Shown here one piece after another: positions 23,136-31,157 of a stretch of 31,157 bases of DNA. Location of the stretch: the NCBI RefSeq assembly GCF_000003605.2, contig NW_003150448.1, forward strand, positions 1 through 31,157, given 5' to 3'. Position numbers and translations under genes: made by a program. The first letter of the stretch is position 1; the number at the start of each line of letters is the position of its first letter. The notes under the pieces were generated by a model, which did not search any database, was not told the DNA's origin, and saw only the letters and a program-made list of their open reading frames with translations. Origin of the DNA: Saccoglossus kowalevskii. Taxonomy: Eukaryota; Hemichordata; Enteropneusta; Harrimaniidae.

Positions 23136-23858
23136 CATGTAAATCTTACAACTTTGCACGAGATTTTCACAACTTTGTTTGCACTTTGTTAATCACTTTG
23201 TGATTGGGTCGTGGTACAATGTACTAACATAAATAGATTTTTAGACGTTTACATATTTTTGTTCTAAATTTAACTGCAGGGTTTTATATGAAATGACTTA
23301 GGGAGAATATACACGAAAATCCACCAAATTTTCAATCGCTTTTCACATTTTTAGGGTGTGTTTGTTTATTTTACGGCCGGCTCATATGACAGTCTGCTAA
23401 CATGGAAGCCTTCAAATGGATTTTATTCATTTTTCATACTTTATAACTGGAGGGTTAGATATAACAACAACTTTGATAAAAAACACGCAAATCTAACAAC
23501 TTTGCAATCGGTTTGGACAAGTTTACCCGCTGTTTTAACAGTTTAGACTAAAGAGGTGCAGACTGCAAAAAACAAAAAAAAATTACCGGCTAGTTTTCTC
23601 AGGTAGTCTCCCATGCAAGTAGTAACCTCGACCGATGGAGCTTTACTTTTGAAAATGGTCGATCACCTTACCACACATCTATCAGAGTTATTTGAATTTC
23701 AATGTAATTGGCGGCCATTTAATGTTTGGAAATGTTTCAAAACTCTACATCCTTCTAGGGCCACTACGATATTCAAACGGCCTTTTATGATATATTTATT
23801 CACTTTCGCTAACTTTTAACTACTGGTCTCGATAATGTAACAACATAGGTCACATTTC
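23136..23858. repeat. Monomer copy 33 (F type)
   Basis: GACCGATGGAGC and TTTCAATG as in copies 11 and 17, but with AAGTTTACCCG. Private TTTGTGATTGG, a CG-to-TG change. Confidence 0.9.
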
Positions 23859-24582
23859 CATGTAAATCTGACAACTTTGCACGAGATTTTCACAACTTTG
23901 TTTGCACTTTGTTAATCACTTTGCGATTGGGTCGTGGTACAATGTACTAACATAAATAGATTTTTAGACGTTTACATATTTTTGTTCTAAATTTAACTGC
24001 AGGTTTTTATATGAAATGACTTAGGGAGAATATACACGAAAATCCACCAAATTTTCAATCGCTTTTCACATTTTTAGGGTGTGTTTGTTTATTTTACGGC
24101 CGGCTCATATGACAGTCTGCTAACAAGGAAGCCATCAAATGGATTTTATTCATTTTTCATACTTTATAACTGGAAGGGTTAGATATAACAACAACTTGGA
24201 TAAAAAACACGCAAATCTAACAACTTTGCAATCGGTTTGGACAAGTTTACCCGCTGTTTTAACAGTTTAGACTAAAGAGGTGCAGACTGCAAAAAACAAA
24301 ACAAAAATCACCCGCTAGTTTTCTCAGGTAGTCTCCCATGCACGTAGTAACCTCGACCGATTGAACTTTACTTTTGAACTGGTCGATCACCTTACCACAC
24401 ATCTATCAGAGTTATTTGAATTTGATTGTAATTGGCGGCCATTTAATGTTTGGAAATGTTTCAAAATTCTACATCCTTCGAGGGCCACTACGATATTCAA
24501 ACGGCCTTTTATGATATATTTATTCACTTTTGCGAACTTTTAACTAATGGTCTCGATAATGTAACAACATAGGTAACATTTC
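23859..24582. repeat. Monomer copy 34 (S type)
   Basis: AAGCCATC and CTTGGATAAA. Private AACAAGGAAGCC, CTGGAAGGG, CAGGTTTTTAT, and GGTCACATTT just before its node. The D tail has CTAATGG. Confidence 0.9.
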
Positions 24583-25301
24583 CATGTAAATCTGACATTT
24601 TGCACGAGATTTTCACACTTTGTTTGCACTTTGTTAATCACTTTGCGATTGGGTCGTGGTACAATGTACTAACATAAATAGCTTTTTTAGACGTTTACAT
24701 ATTTTTTGTTCTAAATTTAACTGTGGGGTTCTCTATGAAATGACTTAGGGGGAATATACACGCAAATCCACCGAATTTTCAATCGCTTTTCACATTTTTA
24801 GGGTGTGTTTGTTTATTTTACGGCCGCTTCATATGACAGTCTGCTAACATGGGAGGCTTCAAATGGATTTTATTCATTTTTCATACTTTATAACTGGAGG
24901 GTTAGATATAACAACAACTTAGATCAAATAAACACGCAAATCTACCAGCTTTGCAATCGGTTTGGACAACTTTGCACACTGTTTCAACAGGTTAGACCAA
25001 AGAGATGGAGACTGCAAAAAACTCACCGGCTGGTTTTCTCAGGTAGTCTCCCACGCATGTACTAACCTCGACCGATTGAACTTTACTTTTGGAACTGGTC
25101 GATCACCTGACCACTCATCCATCAGAGTCATTTGAAATTAATTGTAATCATTGACGGCCATTTAATGTTTGGTAATGTTTCAAAATTCTACATCCTTCGA
25201 GGGCCACTGCGATGTTCAAACGGCCTTTTATGATATATTTATTCACATTCGCGAACTTTTAACTACTGGTCTCGATAATGTAACAACATAGGTAACATTT
25301 C
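24583..25301. repeat. Monomer copy 35 (start of diverged V block)
   Basis: 719 bp. The first ~98 bp are ordinary apart from lost bases (GACATTTTGC, CACACTTTG). From 24681 (AGCTTTTTTAGACG) it is V type: TTCTCTATG, CCACCGAATTTTC, GGCCGCTTC, GTTTCAACAGG, CACCTGACCACTCATCC. The A-tract is nearly absent. Confidence 0.9.
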
Positions 25302-26028
25302 CATGTAAATTTGACAACTTTGCACGAGATTTTCACAACTTTGTATGCACTTTGATAATCACTTTGCGCTTGGGTAGTGGTACAATGTACTAACATAAAT
25401 AGCTTTTTTAGACGTTTACATATTTTTGTTCTAAATTTAACTGCGGGGTTCTCTATGAAATGACTTATGGGGAATATACACGCCAATCCACCGAATTTTC
25501 AATCGCTTTTCACATTTTTAGGGTGTGTTTGTTTATTTTACGGCCGGCTCATATGACAGTCTGCTAACATAAGAGGCTTCAATGGATTTTATTCATTTTT
25601 CATACTTTATAACTGCAGGGTTAGATATAACAACAACTTACATCAAATAAACACGCAAATCTACCAGCTTTGCAATCGGTTTGGACAACTTTGCACGCTG
25701 TTTCAACAGGTTAGACTAAAGAGGTGCAGTATACAAAAAACAAACAAAAAACTCACCAGCTGATTTTCTCAGGTAGTCTCCCATGCATGTACTAACCTCG
25801 ACCAATTGAACTTTACTTTTGGAACTGGTCGATCACCTGACCACTCATCCATCAGAGTCATTTGAAATTAATTGTAATTGACGGCCATTTAATGTTTGGT
25901 AATGTTTCAAAATTCTACATCCTTCGAGGGCCACTACGATGTTCAAACGGCCTTTTATGATATATTTATTCACTTTCGCGAACTTTTAACTACTGGTCTC
26001 GATAATGTAACAACATAGGTAACATTTC
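25302..26028. repeat. Monomer copy 36 (V type)
   Basis: 727 bp. TTTGATAATC, GCGCTTGGG, CGCCAATCC, GATGTTCAAAC and TTTGGTAATG. Private CATAAGAGGCTTCAATGG, AACTGCAGGG in B and GCAGTATACAAA. Confidence 0.9.
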
Positions 26029-26741
26029 CATGTAAATTTGACAACTTTGCACGAGATTTTCACAACTTTGTATGCACTTTGATAATCACTTTGCGCTTAG
26101 GTAGTGGTACAATGTACTAACATAAATAGCTTTTTTAGACGTTTACATATTTTTGTTCTAAATTTAACTGTGGGGTTCTCTATGAAATGACTTAGGGGGA
26201 ATATACACGCAAATCCACCGAATTTTCAATCGCTTTTCGCGTTTTTAGGGTGTGTTTGTTTATTTTACGGCCGCTTCATATGACAGTCTGCTAAACATGG
26301 GAGGCTTCAAATGGATTTTATTCATTTTTCATACTTTATAACTGGAGGGTTAGATATAACAACAACTTACATCAATAAACACGCAATCTACCAGCTTTGC
26401 ATCGGTTTGGACAACTATGCACGCTGTTTCAACAGGTTAGACCAAGAGATGGAGACTGCAAAACTAACCCGGCTGGTTTTCTCAGGTAGTCTCCCACGCA
26501 TGTACTAACCTCGGCCGATTGAACTTTACTTTTGGAACTGGTCGATCACCTGACCACTCATCCATCAGAGTCATTTGAAATTAATTGTAATTGACGGCCA
26601 TTTAATGTTTGGTAATGTTTGAAAATTCTACATCCTTCGAGGGCCACTACGATGTTCAAATGGCCTTTTATGATATATTTATTCACTTTCGCGAACTTTT
26701 AACTACTGGTCACGATAATGTAACAACATAGGTAACATTTC
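26029..26741. repeat. Monomer copy 37 (V type, shortest, 713 bp)
   Basis: Shares CTGTGGGG, GGCCGCTTC and GAGATGGAGACTGC with copy 35. Several one-base losses between 26371 and 26465 explain the short length. TTTTCGCGTTTTTAG replaces TTTTCACATTTTTAG. Confidence 0.9.
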
Positions 26742-27470
26742 CATGTAAATTTGACAACTTTGCTCGAGATTTTCACAACTTTGTATGCACTTTGATAATC
26801 ACTTTGCGCTTGGGTAGTGGTACAATGTACTAACATAAATAGCTTTTTTAGACGTTTACATATTTTTGTTCTAAATTTAACTGCGGGGTTCTCTATGAAA
26901 TGACTTAGGGGGAATATACACGCCAATCCACCGAATTTTCAATCGCTTTTCACATTTTTAGGGTGTGTTTGTTTATTTTACGGCCGCTTCATATGACTGT
27001 CTGCTAACATGGGAGGCTTCAAATGGATTTTATTCATTTTTCATACTTTATAACTGGAGGGTTAGATATAACAACAACTTACATCAAATAAACACGGAAA
27101 TCTACCAGCTTTGCAATCGGTTTGGGCAACTTTGCACGCTGTTTCAACAGCTTAGACCAAAGAGGTGCAGACTGCAAAAAACAAACAAAAAACTCACCGG
27201 CTGGTTTTCTCAGGTAGTCTACCACGCATGTACTAACCTCGACCGATTGAACTTTACTTTTGGAACTGGTCGATCACCTGACCACTCATCCATCATAGTC
27301 ATTTGAAATTTTATTGAAATTGGCGGCCATTTAATGTTTGGAAATGTTTCAAAATTCTACATCCTTCGAGGGCCACTACGATATTCAAATGGCCTTTTAT
27401 GATATATTTATTCACTTTTGCGAACTTTTAACTACTGGTCTCGATAATGCAACAACATAGGTAACATTTC
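26742..27470. repeat. Monomer copy 38 (V to ordinary junction, longest, 729 bp)
   Basis: V type up to the middle of D (CTCATCCATCATAGTC). From about 27310 it reads as the ordinary family: TTGGCGGCC, GGAAATGTTTC, AAATGGCC, GATAATGCAAC and a CATCTAAAT node, like the end of copy 4. Confidence 0.9.
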
Positions 27471-28192
27471 CATCTAAATCTGACAATTTTGCACGAGATT
27501 TTCACAACTTTGTTTGAACTTTGTTAATCACTTTGCGATTGGGTAGTGGTACAATGTACTAACATAAATAGATTTTTAGACGTTTACATATTTTTGTTCT
27601 AAATTTAACTGCGGGGTTCTATATGAAATGACTTAGGGGGAATATACACGCAAATCCACCAAATTTTCAATCGCTTTTCATATTTTTAGGGTGTGTTTGT
27701 TTATTTTACGGCCGGCTCATATGACAGTCTGCTAACATGGAAGCCTTCAAATGGATTTTATTCATTTTTCATACTTTATAACTGGAGGGTTAGATTTAAC
27801 AACAAATTAGATAAAAAACACGCAAATCTAACAACTTTGCAATCGGTTTGGACAAGTTTACCCGCTGGTTTAACAGTTGAGACCAAAGAGGTGCAGACTG
27901 CAAAAACAAAAAAAAATTACCGGCTGGTTTTCTCAGGTAGTCTCCCATGCAAGTAGTAACATCGACCGATTGAGCTTTACTTTTGAAACTGGTCGATCAC
28001 CTTACCACACATCTATCAGAGTTATTTGAATTTTATTGTAATTGGCGGCCATTTAATGTTTGGAAATGTTTCAAAACTCTACATCCTTCGAGGGCCACTA
28101 CGATATTCAAACGGCCTTTTATGATATATTTATTCACTTTTGCGAACTTTTAACTAATGGTCTCGATAATGTAACAACATAGGTAACATTTC
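27471..28192. repeat. Monomer copy 39 (GCTGGTTTAAC subtype)
   Basis: CATCTAAAT node and A part like copy 5. Private CATATTTTTAG, ACAAATTAG and GTTGAGACC. ACATCGACC and GAAACTGG are shared with copy 42. Confidence 0.9.
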
Positions 28193-28912
28193 CATGTAAA
28201 TCTGACAATTTTGCACGAGATTTTCACAACTTTGTTTGCACTTTGTTAATCACTTTGCGATTGGGTCGTGGTACAATGTACTAACATAAATAGATTTTTA
28301 GACGTTTACATATTTTTGTTCTAAATTTAACTGCGGGGTTCTATATGAAATGACTTAGGGAGAATATACACGCAAATACACCAAATTTTCAATCGCTTTT
28401 CACATTTTTAGGGTATGTTTGTTTATTTTACGTCCGGCTCATATGACAGTCTGCTAACATGGAAGCCTTCAAATGGATTTTATTCATTTTTCATACTTTA
28501 TAACTGGAGGGTTAGATATAACAACAACTTAGATAAAAAACACGCAAATCTAACAACTTTGCAATCGGTTTGGACAACTTTAACCGCTGTTTTAACAGTT
28601 TAGACTAAAGAGGTGCAGACTGCAAAAAACAAAAAAACTTTACCGGCTGGTTTTCTCAGTAGTCTCCCATGCAAGTAGTAACCTCGACCGATTGAGCTTT
28701 ACTTTTGAAAATGGTCGATCACCTTACCACACATCTATCAGAGTATTTGATTTCATTGTAATTGGGCGGCCATTTAATGTTTGGAAATGTTTCAAACTCT
28801 ACATCCTTCTAGGGCCACTACGATATTCAAACGGCATTTTATGATATATTTATTCACTTTTGCTAACTTGTAACTACTGGTCTCGATGATGTAACAACAT
28901 AGGTAACATTTC
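28193..28912. repeat. Monomer copy 40 (T type, counterpart of copy 6)
   Basis: 720 bp. CAAATACACC and AAACTTTACCGG as in copy 6, with several one-base changes at 28655-28800. The D tail CTAACTTGTAAC with GATGATG matches copy 3. Confidence 0.9.
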
Positions 28913-29634
28913 CATGTAAATCTTACAACTTTGCACGAGATTTTCACAACTTTGTATGCGCTTTGTTTATCACTTTGCGATTGGGTAGTGATACAATGTA
29001 CTAACATGAATAGATTTTTAGACGTTTACATTTTTTTGTTCTAAATTTAACTGCGGGGTTCTATATGAAATGACTTAGGGGAAATATACACGCAAATCTA
29101 CCAAATTTTCAATGGCTTTTCACATTTTTAGGATGTGTTTGTTTATTTTACGGCCGGCTCATATGACAGTCTGCTAACATGGAAGCCTTCAAATGGATTT
29201 TATTCATTTTTCATACTTTATAACTGGAGGGTTAGATATAACAACAACTTAGATAAAAAACACGCAAATCTAACAACTTTGCAATCGGTTTGGACAAGTT
29301 TACCCGCTGGTTTAACAGTTTAGACTAAAGAGGTGCAGACTGCAAAAAACAAAACAAAATCTCCGGCTGGTTTTCTCAGGTAGTCTCCCATGCACGTAGT
29401 AACCTCGACCGATTGAACTTTACTTTTGAACTGGTCGATCACCTTACCACACATCTATCAGAGTTATTTGAATTTGATTGTAATTGGCGGCCATTTAATG
29501 TTTGGAAATGTTTCAAAATTTAACATCCTTCGAGGGCCACTACGATATTCAAACGGCCTTTTATGATATATTTATTCACTTTTGCGAACTTTTAACTAAT
29601 GGTCTCGATAATGTAACAACATAGGTAACATTTC
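28913..29634. repeat. Monomer copy 41 (counterpart of copy 5, A part of copy 4)
   Basis: TTTGTTTATC and ACATTTTTTTG in A as in copy 4. AGGATGTG, GCTGGTTTAAC, TCTCCGG and AATTTAAC as in copy 5. Private TATGCGC and CAATGGCTTTTC. Confidence 0.9.
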
Positions 29635-30357
29635 CATGTAAATCTGACAATTTTGCACGAGATTTTCACAACTTTGTTTGCACTTTGTTAATCACTTTGC
29701 GATTGGGTCGTGGTACAATGTACTAACATAAATAGATTTTTAGACGTTTACATATTTTTGTTCTAAATTTAACTGCGGGGTTCTATATGAAATGACTTAG
29801 GGAGAATATACACGCAAATCCACCAAATTTTCAATCGCTTTTCACATTTTTAGGGTGTGTTTGTTTATTTTACGTCCGGCTCATATGACAGTCTGCTAAC
29901 ATGGAAGCCTTCAAATGGATTTTATTCATTTTTCATACTTTATAACTGGAAGGTTAGATATAACAACAACTTAGATAAAAAACACGCAAATCTAACAACT
30001 TTGCAATCGGTTTGGACAACTTTAACCGCTGTTTTAACAGTTTAGACTAAAGAGGTGCAGACTGCAAAAAACAAAAAAAAATTACCGGCTGGTTTTCTCA
30101 GGTAGTCTCCCATGCAAGTAGTAACATCGACCGATTGAGCTTTACTTTTGAAACTGGTCGATCACCTTACCACACATCTATCAGAGTTATTTGAATTCTA
30201 TTGTAAATGGCGGCCATTCAGTGTTTGGAAATGTTTCAAAACTCTACATCCTTCGAGGGCCACTACGATATTCAAACGGCCTTTCATGATATATTTATTC
30301 ACTTTTGCTAACTTGTAACTACTGGTCTCGATGATGTAACAACATAGGTAACATTTC
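29635..30357. repeat. Monomer copy 42 (T-like)
   Basis: ACGTCCGG but with GTGTG and CGCAAATCCACC. Private CTGGAAGGTTAG, AAATGGCGGCCATTCAGTG and CTTTCATGAT. The tail CTAACTTGTAAC with GATGATG is shared with copies 3 and 40. Confidence 0.9.
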
Positions 30358-31081
30358 CATGTAAATCTTAAAACTTTGCACGAGATTTTCACAACTTTGT
30401 ATGCACTTTGTTTATCACTTTGCGATTGGGTAGTGATACAATGTACTAACATGAATAGATTTTTAGACGTTTACATTTTTTTGTTCTAAATTTAACTGCG
30501 GGGTTCTATATGAAATGACTTAGGGAGAATATACACGCAAATCCACCACATTTTCAATCGTTTTTCACATTTTTAGGGTGTGTTTGTTTATTTTACGGCC
30601 GGCTCATATGACAGTCTGCTAACATGGAAACCTTCAAATGGATTTTATTCATTTTTCATACTTTATAACTGGAGGGTTAGATTTAACAACAACTTAGATA
30701 AAAAACACGCAAATCTAACAACTTTGCAATCGGTTTGGACAAGTTTACCCGCTGGTTTAACAGTTTAGACTAAAGAGGTGCAGACTGCAAAAAAAAAAAA
30801 AAAAAATCACCGACTGGTTTTCTCAGGTAGTCTCCCATGCACGTAGTAACCTCGACCGATTGAACTTTACTTTTGAACTGGTCGATCACCTTACCACACA
30901 TCTATCCGAGTTATTTGAATTTTATTGTAATTGGCGGCCATTTAATGTTTGGAAATGTTTCAAAATTTAACATCCTTCGAGGGCCACTACGATATTCAAA
31001 CGGCCTTTTATGATATATTTATTCACTTTTGCGAACTTTTAACTAATGGTCTCGATAATGTAACAACATAGGTAACATTTC
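30358..31081. repeat. Monomer copy 43 (GCTGGTTTAAC subtype with long A run)
   Basis: A part as copies 4 and 41. B/C has GAAACCTTC, AGATTTAAC and GCTGGTTTAAC. It holds an uninterrupted run of 18 A at 30789-30806, where other copies have A runs broken by C. Confidence 0.9.
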
Positions 31082-31157
31082 CATGTATATCTGACAATTT
31101 TGCACGAGATTTTCACAACTTTGTTTGCACTTTGTTAATCACTTTGCGATTGGGTAG
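31082..31157. repeat. Monomer copy 44 (76 bp, cut by the window end)
   Basis: CATGTATATCTGACAATTTT through GATTGGGTAG. The array clearly continues beyond the window. Confidence 0.9.

Larger units (their letters stand above)
20244..24582. repeat. Higher-order block, right version (copies 29-34)
   Basis: Six monomers paired 29=22, 30=23, 31=25, 33~27 and 34~28 by rare shared variants (TTTCTCTAAC, CGATCGCC, GTTTAGATA, CTTTGATAAA, AAGCCATC). Copy 32 does not match copy 26, and copy 33 shares GACCGATGG with copies 11 and 17 rather than 27. Later conversion has blurred the right part. Confidence 0.65.
24681..27310. repeat. Diverged subfamily block (V type, parts of copies 35-38)
   Basis: About 2.6 kb with a consistent set of variants seen rarely or never elsewhere: AGCTTTTTTAGACG, TTCTCTATG, CCACCGAATTTTC, ACCAGCTTTGC, GTTTCAACAGG, TTTTGGAACTGG, CACCTGACCACTCATCC, GAAATTAATTG, TTTGGTAATG and GATGTTCAAA. 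Copies within it differ from each other more than ordinary copies do, and lengths run from 713 to 729 bp. Both edges fall inside monomers, not at a unit boundary. Confidence 0.85.
1..31157. repeat. Satellite DNA array, about 723 bp monomer, 43 copies plus a partial
   Basis: The same roughly 723 bp sequence recurs head to tail across the entire window. The landmark GGCCGGCTCATATGACAG (or a one- or two-base variant) appears once per unit, for example near 238, 3130, 6026, 11085, 19761 and 30598. Copy starts were taken at the CATGTAAATCT-like node, and most spacings are exactly 723 bp. Copies differ mainly by point substitutions and one-base indels. No unique DNA, gene or mobile element interrupts the array and neither edge is in view. 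Long homogeneous arrays of this kind are typical of eukaryotic heterochromatin. I do not recognise the satellite family, and a chromosomal location cannot be read from the sequence. Confidence 0.98.

Noticed and set aside
25100-25140. Hammerhead-ribozyme-like core on the minus strand of V copies (CTCTGATGGATGAG)
   Set aside because: Satellites sometimes carry hammerheads, so I looked. The core needs CUGANGA and here reads CTGATGG. Ordinary copies read CTGATAG. I also see no matching GAAA and stem arrangement.
26965-27306. Longest open frame, 113 residues, in copy 38
   Set aside because: It is the usual repeat frame extended by indels in the diverged V block. It starts at GTG, and the related copies 35-37 do not preserve it.
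1-31157. CRISPR array
   Set aside because: The repeat unit is about 723 bp and the sequence between landmarks is itself conserved. There are no short repeats with unique spacers and no cas genes.
1-31157. LTR, helitron or other transposon origin of the monomer
   Set aside because: No terminal repeats, target-site duplications, primer-binding site or transposase/reverse-transcriptase coding remnants can be seen within the unit.

Overview
The whole 31,157 bp window lies inside one head-to-tail satellite DNA array. The unit is about 723 bp long. I count 43 full or nearly full copies plus a 76 bp stub of a 44th. All are on the same strand, with no interruption and no flanking unique sequence at either end. 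I cut the monomer at a recurring CATGTAAATCT-like node. Copy starts were located by eye: copy 1 starts at or just before 1, copy 2 at 721, and so on to copy 44 at 31,082. Unit lengths run from 713 to 729 bp, and 723 is by far the commonest. By eye the DNA is AT-rich, at roughly one third G+C. I find no credible protein gene, rRNA, tRNA, CRISPR array or transposon. The short open frames recur once per monomer, mostly start at GTG or TTG, and are frameshifted in many copies.

Organism: a megasatellite-like array of this kind points to a eukaryotic nuclear genome, from centromeric, pericentromeric, subtelomeric or other heterochromatin. I do not recognise the family and cannot name a taxon. Several sites that differ between copies are CG versus TG/CA alternatives, which would fit a genome with cytosine methylation.

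Architecture below the monomer: each 723 bp unit looks like an old tetramer of four diverged subunits (A, B, C, D; about 176, 172, 188 and 187 bp). A, B and C begin with related CAYGYAAATCY motifs and D more weakly so. Each also carries a TAAC node, spaced about 174, 181, 192 and 177 bp. The ancestral repeat was therefore probably near nucleosome length.

Architecture above the monomer: copies fall into recognisable types. H carries GATTTCATT and GGGTGAG. T carries ACGTCCGG. P carries CTGCAGGGTTTTAT. F is a P subtype with CTTTGATAAA. S is a P subtype with AAGCCATC and CTTGGAT. G carries GGGAGGCTTC. V is strongly diverged. The types occur in repeated order. Copies 22-28 (15.2-20.2 kb) are largely repeated as copies 29-34 (20.2-24.6 kb). 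The F-S pair recurs at copies 11-12, 17-18, 27-28 and 33-34. Copies 3-6 share rare variants with copies 39-43, about 25 kb away. A diverged V block (24,681 to about 27,310) is embedded between ordinary copies. The pattern fits array growth by unequal exchange and gene conversion, acting on blocks of one to seven units.

No multi-gene system is visible. The interest of the window lies in the nested repeat organisation and the clues it holds to array evolution.
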